From NCBI RefSeq assembly GCF_038502225.1, contig NC_091325.1, positions 29,836,966 through 29,900,965 of the forward strand: a stretch of 64,000 nt of DNA. The letters are read 5' to 3'. Below are positions 11,674 through 22,500 of this stretch, one piece after another (position 1 is the first letter of the stretch; each line of letters begins with the position of its first letter). A program made the translations under genes and the position numbers. This DNA is from Cherax quadricarinatus. Its lineage: Eukaryota > Arthropoda > Malacostraca > Decapoda > Parastacidae. The notes under the pieces were generated by a model. It made no database searches. It was not told the DNA's origin and saw only the letters and a program-made list of their open reading frames with translations.

Positions 11674-12124
11674 TTCTGCAAACCTTACTCAAGGAGAAAG
11701 GTCTAGGGGTGAGTATAATAACGAGTACGTCGCCACAAGCTCACAATAACCAGATAACAGCTGTGGCATATGGGCGACTGGCAAACCTGAGAATAGTGTT
11801 CCGGTACCTCAGTAAGGAATTGTTTAAAATTCTATACACTGTGTACATCAGGCCCATACTAGAGTATGCAGCACCAGTTTGGAACCCACACCTGGTCAAA
11901 CATGTCTACAAGGCTGGTTCCAGAGATAAGGGGAATATCCAACGAGGAGAGGTTAAGGGAAATCGGCCTGACGACACTGGAGGACAGGAGGGTCCGGGGA
12001 GACATGATAATGACATGCAAAATACTGCATGGAATAGACAAGGTAGACAGGGAGAGGATGTTCCAGAGATGGGACACAGAAACAAGGGGTCACAATTGCA
12101 AGTAGAAGACTCAGATGAGTCAAA
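11674..12124 (+). mobile_element. LINE-B copy 2, right part (C-terminal domain)
   Basis: The LINE-B reading frame resumes after LINE-A copy 2 with LQTLLKEKGLGVSI, then AYGRLANLRIVFRYLSKELF and YIRPILEYAAPVWNPHL, the C-terminal region of the reverse transcriptase protein. It stops without a 3' UTR near 12124, where an internal segment of another LINE-B copy begins. The join with the left part (7483-8206) reconstructs the motif order of LINE-B copy 1, which shows that LINE-A arrived later. Confidence 0.75.
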
Positions 12125-13158
12125 GGGCTTGACAACATCTCTTCATGGGTCCCGAAAGGAAGTAGAGGCACTATGTGTGCCAATAACAATAATCTTCAAC
12201 ACATCTGTCGAGACAGGATGACTACCTGAGGTATCGAAGACACCAAATGTAGTCCAAATTTTTTAAAAAGGAGATAGACACGAAACTCTGAACTACAGAC
12301 AAGTGATTCTGACATGCATAGTATACAAAGTCATGAAGAAGATTATCAGAAGAAGAGTGGTAGAGCACCTAGAAAGGAATGAGCTTCTCAACGATAACCA
12401 GCAAGGTTTCAGTGACAGGAAATCCTGTGTCACAAACCTTCTGGAGTTCTATGACAGGGTGACAGCAGTAAGACAAGATAGAGAGAGGGGGGGTAGATTG
12501 CGTTTTCTTGAACTGTAAGAAGGCTATTGACACAGTTCCACACAAGAGATTAGTTCATAAGCTGAAGGACCAGGCAGGTATAACATGGAAAGGATCAAGG
12601 AATACCTGTCGGGAATATATCAGCGAGTCACGGTATGTGACGAGGTGTCAGAGTGAGCGCTTGTGACGAGTGGGGTTCCACAGGGGTCAGCCCTAGGACC
12701 GGTGCTGTTTCTGGCATATGTGAATGACATGACGGAAGGAATAGGCTCAGAAGAGTCTCTGACTGCAGATGATGTGAAGTTGATGGAAAGAATTCAATGA
12801 GACGAGGACCATGCGGAACTACAAAGGGATCTGGAGAGGCTGCAGGCCTTGTCCAGCAGCTGGCTCCTTGAGTTCAACCCTACCAAGTGCAAAGTCAAGA
12901 AGATTGGGGAAGGGTAAAGAAGACCGCAGACAGAGTACAGTCTAGGGGGCCAGAGGCTACAAACCCCACTCAAAAACAAGGATCTTATGGTGACTATAAC
13001 ACTGGGCACATCTCCTGAGGGGCACATCAACTAAATAACTACTGCAGAATATGGGCGCCTAGTAAACCTAAGAATAGCATTCTGACATCTCAGTCAGGAA
13101 TCGTTGAGGACCCTGTACACTGTGTATGTCAGGTATATATTGGAGTATGCAGCACCAC
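12125..13158 (+). mobile_element. LINE-B copy 3, truncated at both ends
   Basis: This fragment starts within the reverse transcriptase (a GLDNISSWVPKGS-like stretch). It runs through the YRQVILTCIVYKVMKKIIRRR and DNQQGFSDRKSCVTNLLEFYD regions and a decayed palm (12500-12800) to AEYGRLVNLRIAF near 13060. It breaks off at the start of YAAP near 13158, where an unrelated LINE 3' end begins. Many stops are present. No tail is retained. Confidence 0.7.
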
Positions 13159-13693
13159 GAGTACTTTGAGAGACAACACAATAAGTGTCCGAGGCCAAGA
13201 CTGTTCAGCTGCCTCCCAGTCTACATAAGGGGGAATACCAAGAGATAAATAACAAAAAGGCACAATACCGTGACTGGAACGATACACAAATAACCCGCAC
13301 ATAAAAGAGAGAAGCTACGACGACGTTTCGGTCCGACTTGGACCATTGACAAAGTCACACTAACAGAGGTGGAGCAGGACGGCTATATATAGGCAGGAAG
13401 AGGTGGAGGTAGTAGTAGTAGTAGTAGTAGAACAAGAATTGTATATAATACCGACAGGATGAAATGACACATGCACAACACCCGGGCATCCCCACCGTAG
13501 ACGTTTCGCCAGCCAGCCAGCCACTGGATGGCGAAACGTCCACAACAAAGACAACCAGACGCCGCACATGTGTCTTAATTTCATCAGTAGTTGTAGTAGA
13601 AGAAGAAGAGGTAGTAGTAGTGGTAGTGGTAGAAGTGGGAAATAAGGAAGACGAGCCAGTCAAATACAAAGGAAGGGGAGCACTGCAAGAGAG

Positions 13694-14335
13694 CTAGAAA
13701 CCCACAGAGGGAGAGCAAGCGCACCGAGGTGCGTGAAAGGGGAAGTGGTGAAATAAAATAAAAGAAGAAGGAACAGAAACACGAGACAGGAGAGAGAAAG
13801 ACAACCCAGAGGAGAAAAGGAGAGAGGAAAGGGGAAGAGGAAGAAGAAAAAGAAGAAGAAGAAGAAGAAGAAAAATGAGGATACAGGTTAAGTCACGGGT
13901 GTTCTGAAGTTTGGAGCATTTTACAATGTAGTGGGAGAGGAAGGCATCTACAGAGACGAAGCCAGGGCTAAGGTTCATACAAGGAAAGTTGTGTATTAGA
14001 GAGGATTCAACTAAACGGCGACTGTTCGAGTTGGAAGTAGGGAAGATAGTTTTAGCAGAAGACCAGTCAATAGGATGGCTATGATCTCTGACGTGACAGA
14101 AAAGAGCATTGTTAGTGTCGGCAAGCCTAACACTATTTTTGTGCTCCTTAAGTCTGTCAGAAAGAGATCGACCAGTTTCTCCGAAGTATTGAAGGGGACA
14201 GGAGGAGCAAGAAATAGAGTAGACACCAGGAACATCTGTAGAGGGAGGAGAGGTATGCACGAGATTAGTGCGAAGAGTGTTAGTCTGGCGGAAGGTAAGC
14301 TTGAAGGTAAGTTAGAGTCCACACAGAGGCGGATC
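13694..14335 (-). pseudogene. PLE-1 GIY-YIG domain, minus-strand arm of the dimer
   Basis: This is the inverted partner of 15055-15432. It keeps the GVYSISCSSCPLQYFGETG core, RLKEHKNSV and the RRLVESSLIHNF segment, but the reverse transcriptase in front of it is deleted. The junction reads from the palindrome centre (GTGGACTCTAACT) straight into CTTACCTTCCGCCAG. A small extra TTACCTTCAAG duplication sits at the join. The reading frame extends past the domain into low-complexity arginine/lysine-like sequence on the other strand, which is not meaningful. Confidence 0.8.
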
Positions 14336-14349
14336 TGATCCGCCTCTGT

Positions 14350-15432
14350 GTGGACTCTAACTCCTTTTCCTTCCAAGGGAAATATTATTCTCAAACCTTC
14401 GGTGTCGCTATGGGCTCTCCTCTCTCTCCTGTCCTTGCTAATCTTTACATGGAATACTTCGAGACTGTTCTTCTTCCTACCCTCGATGTGCAACCTTCAC
14501 TCTGGCTCCGCTATGTGGATGACATCTTTGCTCTGTGGCCTCATGACTCCAGTCTCTTCCAACCTTTTCTTGAAGCTCTTAACAATCTTGCCCCTTCCAT
14601 TAAGTTTAAAGCGGAATGGGAATCTAATTCCTTACTTCCTTTCCTTGATGTCCATGTCCACCGCTCAGATACAGGTTTTTCCTTTTCCGTTTACCGCAAA
14701 CCTATGCACAGTGGCATGTACATTCACTACTTTTCCTATCATGCTTCTCCTGTCAAGAAAAGTGTTCTTATCTCCCTCTTTCTCCGTGCCCTCCGCATCT
14801 GTGATCCTCAGTTCCTTCCAGCAGAAATTTCCACTCTTCATAATTCGTTCTCCCGTCTTGGCTACCCTTCCCATTTCATAGACTCTGCCCTCTCACGTGC
14901 TAAACGCAATTTCTTCTCTCCCAAACTCTCTACTCATGGGAACTCTTCTATCCTCTGCCTTCCCTACATTTCCGGTCTTTCTAATCTCAATTCTCTCCGT
15001 CCCTTAGACATCAAGCTTACCTTCCGCCAGACTAACACTCTTCGCACTAATCTCGTGCATACCTCTCCTCCCTCTACAGATGTTCCTGGTGTCTACTCTA
15101 TTTCTTGCTCCTCCTGTCCCCTTCAATACTTCGGAGAAACTGGTCGATCTCTTTCTGACAGACTTAAGGAGCACAAAAATAGTGTTAGGCTTGCCGACAC
15201 TAACAATGCTCTTTTCTGTCACGTCAGAGATCATAGCCATCCTATTGACTGGTCTTCTGCTAAAACTATCTTCCCTACTTCCAACTCGAACAGTCGCCGT
15301 TTAGTTGAATCCTCTCTAATACACAACTTTCCTTGTATGAACCGTAGCCCTGGCTTCGTCTCTGTAGATGCTTTCCTCTCCCACTACATTGTAAAATGCT
15401 CCAAACTTCAGAACACCCGTGACTTAACCTGA
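14350..15432 (+). CDS. PLE-1 reverse transcriptase-GIY-YIG endonuclease, N-terminally truncated, 360 aa
   Basis: The frame starts inside the reverse transcriptase with GVAMGSPLSPVLANLYMEYF (the B' motif of Penelope and telomerase-like enzymes), followed by LRYVDDIFALW with the catalytic YVDD. A linker and helical region follow (residues about 120-230). The C-terminal GIY-YIG nuclease has GVYSISCSSCPLQYFGETG and RLKEHKNSV, then HVRDHSHPIDW and RRLVESSLI with the catalytic glutamate. Penelope elements use such an enzyme to nick DNA and prime reverse transcription. Full proteins are about twice this length, so the N-terminal half is missing. The first methionine is only the first in frame and probably not a real start. 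Confidence 0.85.
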   Translation: MDSNSFSFQGKYYSQTFGVAMGSPLSPVLANLYMEYFETVLLPTLDVQPSLWLRYVDDIFALWPHDSSLFQPFLEALNNLAPSIKFKAEWESNSLLPFLDVHVHRSDTGFSFSVYRKPMHSGMYIHYFSYHASPVKKSVLISLFLRALRICDPQFLPAEISTLHNSFSRLGYPSHFIDSALSRAKRNFFSPKLSTHGNSSILCLPYISGLSNLNSLRPLDIKLTFRQTNTLRTNLVHTSPPSTDVPGVYSISCSSCPLQYFGETGRSLSDRLKEHKNSVRLADTNNALFCHVRDHSHPIDWSSAKTIFPTSNSNSRRLVESSLIHNFPCMNRSPGFVSVDAFLSHYIVKCSKLQNTRDLT

Positions 15433-15885
15433 ATCCTCATTTTTTCTTCTTCTTCTTCTTCTTCTTTTTCTTCTTCCTCTTCCCCTTTCCTCTCTCCTTT
15501 TCTCCTCTGGGTTGTCTTTCTCTCTCCTGTCTCGTGTTTCTGTTCCTTCTTCTTTTATTTTATTTCACCACTTCCCCTTTCACGCACCTCGGTGCGCTTG
15601 CTCTCCCTCTGTGGGTTTCTAGCTCTCTTGCAGTGCTACCCTTCCTTTGTATTTGACTGGCTCGTCTTCCTTATTTCCCACTTCTACCACTACCACTACT
15701 ACTACCTCTTCTTCTTCTACTACAACTACTGATGAAATTAAGACACATGTGCGGCGTCTGGTTGTCTTTGTTGTGGGCGTTTCGCCATCCAGTGGCTGGC
15801 TGGCTGGCGAAACGTCTACGGTGGGGATGCCCGGGTGTTGTGCATGTGTCATTTCATCCTGTCGGTATTATATACAATTCTTGTT

Positions 15886-15928
<43 letters not shown>

Positions 15929-16205
15929 CTCCATCTCTTCCTGCCTATATATAGCCGTCCTGCTCCACCTCTGTTAGTGTGACTTTGTCAATGGTCCAAG
16001 TCGGACCGAAACGTCGTCGTAGCTTCTCTCTTTTATGTGCGGGTTATTTGTGTATAATACCAAGAGATCCCTGGCTGTCTTCAGGGAGGCACTGGACAGG
16101 CACCTAAAGTCACTACCGGGCTATGGTTCGTACGTCAGTTTGCGTGCGACTGGCAGTAACAGCCTGGTTGATCAGACTCTGACCCACCATGAGGCCTGGT
16201 ATCAG

Positions 16206-17600
16206 CCCGAGCCGCGATTGCTGAGTAGATGTGCAGATCAGCTAGCAGCATCTCTAATTCGCATCTTTCAGCGCTGCCTAGTACAGTGTAAATGGCCCTC
16301 TCTGTGGAAAGAGGCAAATGTAGTCCCTGTTCACAAAAAGAGGAGCAGAGCAGAAATCAGCAACTACGGACCAGTGTCTCTCCTGTCAATCACTAGCAAG
16401 ATCCTTGAGACAATAATATCATGACAAATGACAGAGCTTTTCGACTACCATTCACTTCTTTGTGACCATCAATATGGTTTCAGAAAAAGTTGCTCTGTTG
16501 CTGATCTGTTTTTAAACCTCTCCGCTAAGTGGCACCAGTCACTGGATGTATCCAGTCAGCTGTGTGGTAGCACTGGACATTGCCGGTGCTTTCGACCGAG
16601 TATGGCACCAGGGATTCTTGGCAAAACTGCAAGCACTGGGAACTGCAGGCTCTACACTATGTCTCCTCAATGATTACCTTCAAGGTAGATATCTAAGTGT
16701 AGCTCTCAATGGGACAGAGTCAGCAAGATACCCCAATGGGGCAAGTGCTTGGGCCATTGTTATGGAATGTCTACTTCAATGATTTTCATTTCATCTCAGA
16801 ATCCCATGCATATGCAGGCAGCTGTACTCTGACATTTATTTATACAAGAGAGGAAACGCCCGTTGCTCTAAGCTACATCAATCACCAACTAAGAGCTATA
16901 TCAGCCTGAGGAAACCGGTGGAAAGTAACATTTGCTCCTGAGAAAGCACAAATGATGATAGTCTCAAGGTACCATCATGGTAATGCCGGAGCAGTAGTAA
17001 GTATGAATGGGAAAGTGTAAGTATCCGAGGACGAAGTTGGCGTCCATGGGGTGAAACTGACTCCAAACTGACCATGAAGAACCACGTTGTAAATTGTGAA
17101 ATCAAGGCGGCCAGGTATCTTACAGAACTTCGACGTATCTCGCATCTGCTCGACAGTAGAGGCTGCATGATTCTGTACGAGGCACTATGCTCACACCTTG
17201 AGGATGCTCCACTTTCTTGGATTGCCTCCCCCTCCCTCCATCTCATCTGCGACTCCTTTACAGAGTAGAGAACAGAGAAAGACACCTCATCTCTCGTCTT
17301 GACCCAGCCTAGATACAATGACCATTTCAGCAAAGCCTTCAACACCGGAAGGATGTGGACGGCCTTACTGTTATGTACAAAACCAATATTGCCAAAGTAC
17401 CACACCTGGCTGAGCTCCGAGGACAGCGAGAAGTGAGCTTCTACACAACAAGACGGCTAGCAAGCAGCAACTTCACTCTAATTGTACGCTTCTCCAGAAC
17501 ATCATCGCTTCATCTGAGATCATTTATTCCCAGGATGACTCGAGTCTGAAACATGTTCGTATAGCATATTGATATCAACGAAATAAAGTCAGTTGATTGA
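16206..17600 (+). mobile_element. LINE-D, jockey-like reverse transcriptase relic, 5'-truncated
   Basis: Recognisable blocks are WPSLWKEANVVPVHKKRS and SNYGPVSLLSITSKILE (16300-16420), and CDHQYGFRKSCSVADLFLNL (16460-16520). They are followed by VALDIAGAFDRVWHQGFLAK (16560-16620) and QVLGPLLWNVYFND. The catalytic YADD is degraded to YAGS near 16815, so the enzyme is dead. The C-terminal half (17074-17549) includes YLTELRRISHLLDSRG, DGLTVMYKTNIAKVPHLAEL and LRSFIPRMTRVW. This pattern matches jockey/X-type LINEs whose C-terminal region ends in FIPRxxRLWN. The 3' tail near 17580 contains AATAAAGTCAGTTGATTGAA. Confidence 0.8.
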
Positions 17601-17799
17601 ATGAAATTGCTGGCCCACAGATGGCTCCAACTTCATTCTGTTCCCTATCTTTATATGTCATAACAATAATAATGCTTTTAAATGAGCTAAGGTAGGTAAC
17701 TGCTTCTAGCTAGTAAGTAAAGTTAGGAATCCTTAACCTAAGCTTTTAAAACCCTGTGTTAAAGAGAGAGGAGAGAGAGAGAGAGAAGCAAGCAAGGTT

Positions 17800-19596
17800 A
17801 GACCTAATGTATATACCGTGGAGGGCACGAGAAGTGGATGATGTGATGGAGTACATAGCTGGAAAGTGCTAAGTTGCAGAGAGGAACTTCTTACCCAGTA
17901 CAAGAATGAAATATTGCAAGAACAAAAAGAGTTCTTGTTTAATCAAAGTTGCGGAGAGACAAGAACGAGGAAAGCTTTAGAAATGGAAGGTCAGATGATA
18001 ACAAATTAGAGATCGTATTAGCAAAAAAAATAAATATGCAAGGGTGAGGAGACAAGCTGATTGCATTTTTGAGAATGACAATGGCAGCAGAAGGAAAAAC
18101 TAAGGTGTAAGAACGGAAGTGGAGAGTAAGCGAGAAACGAGAGTGCAAGCTACGATTTGTAGGATAAAAGATTTAAAAAGGTGCTCTAACTGGAAACAAG
18201 AAAGTAGACCTCATAAACACAAGACGGGAAGGAGTAAACACACTTATCATAGAGTTAGATACATAAAACATATTCTGACCAAACAAGGTATCACTATGGA
18301 TACTCCAAAATGAACAGAAGCACTGTCCAGTCTACTCACTAATATCTATATGCCAGTGGATATTGGACAGTGTTCAGTGATCTGGAAGACAGCAAATGTA
18401 ATCCTAACAGACAGGAAATGCTGAACTACAGACTAGTTCCACTGACATGCATTGCATGGGGAGTGATGGAAAGGACAGTCAGAAGATGAGTGTTGCACCA
18501 CTTGGAAACATGTGGTTTTATCATTGATAACAAACATGGGTTCACTGATGTCATCTATTGTCTTCCTAGCTAGTACGAATTGTTTGGCAAAATAATAGAA
18601 GTGAAACAGGATGGGAGGTTTGGATTGAACTTTCAAAAACTGAGAGGAGGCATATGTTAATGTACTCAACATGAAAAAGGGACAAAAAATATGTGGTGAA
18701 GTCTAGAACTGTAGGTTAATGAGTGCTTTAGGTGGAATGAAACAGAATTTCTGCTCCAGAAGATATATCAGAATGGAGGAATAGAAAAAAAAACAAGGCT
18801 CTGGAAGGTTAAGAATGAGGCCCAGTATTGTCTCTAGTTTATGTGAATGACACACAAAATGGAACTGATTCAGATGTGCTCTTGTTTGCTGCTGATGAAA
18901 TATTAATGAGGAGAATAAAAACAGATGAGGTCAAGGAAAAACTACAAATAGATCTAAAAGCTATATGACTGGATGAGATAAGGGGCTTCGGAATTAATAC
19001 CATGCAAATATAAAGTTATGAACATTGAGGGAGGGCCAGGAAGATCAGAAACATAGTGAAGACTCATGCAAAAATACTGCAGACCTCAATCAAAACGAAA
19101 GAATTGGAAGAGCATAGTGCTTGATTTATCCTCAGCAAATCCCGTCAAAGGAATAACATATGCAGCGAGTGATCGTCTAGCAAATCACACAACAGACATG
19201 AGATTTAACAGTCATTCTGGGATGTTCATACAACATGTAGAAGGCGCATCTTGGTGTATGTAACAACACCATGCTACATGTTATTATTGAACTGGAGAAG
19301 TTAGTTTCACAGCTAAGGATATGGGCTACGTGGTGACACTAAGGAAACGGAACATACAATATACACAGTTAAATTGATGGAAAAGACAGGAATAGGCAGC
19401 TTGAGAGGCGGGAACAAGTACTCGTGAGCACAACGGAAGACACAGATGAGCTAAAGAGATATAAGGATGTGTTTCTTCAGCTTCATGGTAGACAGAAAGT
19501 GAAATGACCTCGACGATGAAGTGGCAGAGACAGGCACCATGCAAAGCTTAGAAATCAAGTACTACACGAGACGAGGGAGTGAATCCATTAAACAGT
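17800..19596 (+). mobile_element. Strongly decayed LINE-B-like copy whose 3' UTR runs into the 31-bp satellite
   Basis: Weak but ordered similarity to LINE-B runs through the region. A linker resembling the EN-RT linker lies at 17820-17960. GNVILTDR-like and LTCIAWGVMERTVRR-like sequence is at 18390-18490, and YVNDTQNGTDSDVLLFAADE-like palm sequence at 18840-18900. DEVKEKLQIDLK follows near 18930, then a C-terminal end with VAETGTMQSLEIKYYTR near 19520-19570, like [15 protein letters not shown] in the copy at 33130. Every frame is broken. Right after this C-terminus, where LINE-B has its 3' UTR, the 31-bp array begins at 19597. Confidence 0.65.
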
Positions 19597-22500
19597 AAGT
19601 TAAGAGGCGGTGCCAAGAGCTGAGAATAAGTTAACAGGCGGTGCCAGCAGCTGAGTATAAGTTAAGAGGCGGTGCCAAGAGCTGAGGATAAGTTATCGGG
19701 CAGTGCCAGGAGCTGAGGATAAGTTATGAGGCGGTGCCAAGAGCTGAGGATAAGTTAAGAGGCGGTGCCAGGAGCTGAGGATAAGTTAAGAGGCGGTGCG
19801 AGGAGCTGAGGATAAGTTAAGAGGCGGTGCCAGGAGTTGAAGATAAGTTAAGAGGCGGTGCCAGGAGCTGAGGATAAGTTAAGAGGCGGTGCCAACAGCT
19901 GAGGATAAGTTAAGAGGCGGTGCCAGGAGCTGAGGATAAGTTAAGAGGCGGTGCCAGCAGCTGAGGATAAGTTAAAAGGCGGTGCCAAGAGCTGAGGATA
20001 AGTTAAGAGGCGGTGCCAACAGCTGAGGATAAGTTAAGAGGCGGTGCCAACAGCTGAGGATAAGTTAAGAAGCGGTGCCAGGAGCTGAAAATAAGTTAAG
20101 AGGCGGTGCCAGGAGCTGAGGATAAGTTAAGAGGCGGTGCCAGCAGTTGAGTATAAGTTAAGAGGCGGTGCCAGGAGCTGAGGATAAGTTAACAGGCGGT
20201 GTCAGGAGCTGAGGATAAGTTAAGAGGCGGTGCCAGGAGCTGAGGACAAGTTAAGAGGCGGTGCCAGCAGCTGAGGATAAGTTAAGAGGCGGTGCCAACA
20301 GCTGAGGATAAGTTAAGAGGCGGTGCCAGGAGCTGAGGATAAGTTAAGAGGCGGTGCCAGCAGCTGAGGATAAGTTAAAAGGCGGTGCCAGGAGCTGGGG
20401 ATAAGATAAGAGGCGGTGCCAGCAGCTGAGGATAAGTTAAGAGGCGGTGCCAGGAGCTGAGGATAAGTTAAGAGGCGGTGCCAGGAGCTGAGGATAAGTT
20501 AAGAGGCGGTGCCAGCAGCTGAAGATAAGTTAAGAGGCGGTGCCAGCAGCTGAGGATAAGTTAAGAGGCGGTGCCAGCAGCTGAAGATAAGTTAAGAGGC
20601 GGTGCCAGCAGCTGAGGATAAGTTAAGAGGCGGTGCCAGCAGCTGAGGATAAGTTAAGAGGCGGTGCCAGCAGTTGAGGATAAGTTAAGAGGCGGTGCCA
20701 GGAGGTGAGGATAAGTTAAGAGGCGGTGCCAGGAGCTGAGGATAAGTTAAGAGGCGGTGCCAGCAGCTGAGGATAAGTTAAGAGGCGGTGCCAGCAGCTG
20801 AGGATAAGTTAAGAGGCGGTGCCAGAAGCTGAGGATAAGTTAAGAGGCGGTGCCAGCAGCTGAGGATAAGTTTAGAGGCGGTGCCAGCAGCGGAGGATAA
20901 GTTAAGAGGCGGTGCCAGGAGCTGAGTATAAGTTAAGAGACGGTGACAGCAGCAGAGGATAAGTTAAGAGGCTGTGCCAGGAGCTGAGTATAAGTTAAGA
21001 GGCGGTGCCAGGAGCTGAGGATAAGTTAAGAGGCGGTGCAAGCAGCTGAGGATAAGTTAAGAGGCGGTGCCAGGAGCTGAGGATAAGTTAAGAGGCTGTG
21101 ACAGCAGCTGAGGATAAGTTAAGAGGCGGTGTCAGGAGCTGAGGATAAGTTAAGAGGCGGTGCCAGGAGCTGAGTATAAGTTAAGAGGCGGTGTCAGCAG
21201 CTGAGGATAAGTTAAGAGGCGGTGCAAGCAGCTGAGGATAAGTTAAGAGGCGGTGCCAGGAGCTGAGGATAAGTTAAGAGGCGGTGTCAGGAGCTGAGGA
21301 TAAGTTAAGTGGCGGTGCCAGGAGCTGAGGATAAGTTAAGAGGCGGTGTCAGGAGCTGAGGATAAGTTAAGAGGCGGTGTCAGGAGCTGAGGATAAGTTA
21401 AGAGGCGGTGTCAGGAGCTGAGGATAAGTTAAGTGGCGGTGCCAGGAGCTGAGGATAAGTTAAGAGGCTGTGCCAGGAGCTGAGTATAAGTTAAGAGGCG
21501 GTGCCAGGAGCTGAGGATAAGTTAAGAGGCGGTGCCAGCAGCTGAGGATAAGTTAAAAGGCGGTGCCAGGAGCTGGGGATAAGATAAGAGGCGGTGCCAG
21601 CAGCTGAGGATAAGTTAAGAGGCGGTGCCAGGAGCTGAGGATAAGTTAAGAGGCGGTGCCAGGAGCTGAGGATAAGTTAAGAGGCGGTGCCAGCAGCTGA
21701 AGATAAGTTAAGAGGCGGTGCCAGCAGCTGAGGATAAGTTAAGAGGCGGTGCCAGCAGCTGAAGATAAGTTAAGAGGCGGTGCCAGCAGCTGAGGATAAG
21801 TTAAGAGGCGGTGCCAGCAGCTGAGGATAAGTTAAGAGGCGGTGCCAGCAGTTGAGGATAAGTTAAGAGGCGGTGCCAGTAGGTGAGGATAAGTTAAGAG
21901 GCGGTGCCAGGAGCTGAGGATAAGTTAAGAGGCGGTGCCAGCAGCTGAGGATAAGTTAAGAGGCGGTGCCAGCAGCTGAGGATAAGTTAAGAGGCGGTGC
22001 CAGAAGCTAAGGATAAGTTAAGAGGCGGTGCCAGCAGCTGAGGATAAGTTTAGAGGCGGTGCCAGCAGCGGAGGATAAGTTAAGAGGCGGTGCCAGGAGC
22101 TGAGTATAAGTTAAGAGACGGTGACAGCAGCTGAGGATAAGTTAAGAGGCTGTGCCAGGAGCTGAGTATAAGTTAAGAGGCGGTGCCAGGAGCTGAGGAT
22201 AAGTTAAGAGGCGGTGCAAGCAGCTGAGGATAAGTTAAGAGGCGGTGCCAGGAGCTGAGGATAAGTTAAGAGGCTGTGACAGCAGCTGAGGATAAGTTAA
22301 GAGGCGGTGTCAGGAGCTGAGGATAAGTTAAGAGGCGGTGCCAGGAGCTGAGTATAAGTTAAGAGGCGGTGTCAGCAGCTGAGGATAAGTTAAGAGGCGG
22401 TGCAAGCAGCTGAGGATAAGTTAAGAGGCGGTGCCAGGAGCTGAGGATAAGTTAAGAGGCGGTGTCAGGAGCTGAGGATAAGTTAAGTGGCGGTGCCAGG

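Larger units (their letters stand above)
13247..16055. mobile_element. PLE-1, palindromic (inverted-dimer) Penelope-like element with 13-bp target duplication
   Basis: The element is a near-perfect inverted repeat centred on base 14336, where two 25-bp arms meet with one spacer base. The left arm (to about 13284) is a minus-strand copy lacking roughly 0.65 kb of reverse transcriptase sequence. The right arm (to 16055) is a plus-strand copy with the C-terminal half of the reverse transcriptase and the GIY-YIG domain. The encoded C-terminal domains of the arms differ at about one residue, so the dimer is young or kept uniform by conversion. AATACCAAGAGAT flanks it at 13234-13246 and 16056-16068, and one copy restores the interrupted LINE-E frame. 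The left end carries about 37 extra bases that the right end lacks. (TAC)n tracts of different length lie in each arm near 13410 and 15890. Confidence 0.9.
13159..16205 (+). mobile_element. LINE-E 3'-end fragment, split by PLE-1 (13159-13246 and 16056-16205)
   Basis: Two short blocks flank the Penelope element. The left block encodes CPRPRLFSCLPVYIRGNTKR and the right block continues SLAVFREALDRHLKSLP, followed by GSNSLVDQTLTHHEAWYQ. Joined through a single copy of the duplicated AATACCAAGAGAT they give one continuous reading frame, the C-terminal end of a non-LTR reverse transcriptase protein. The sequence GGTTGATCAGACTCTGACCCACCATGAGGCC is written here only as its encoded residues because of length; it resembles a common decapod LINE tail. 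Confidence 0.7.

Noticed and set aside
13355..13697. Serine/threonine/tyrosine-rich frames in the arms of PLE-1 (also 15619-15982)
   Set aside because: They come from (TAC)n and (TTC)n tracts in the untranslated ends and run in several frames on both strands.
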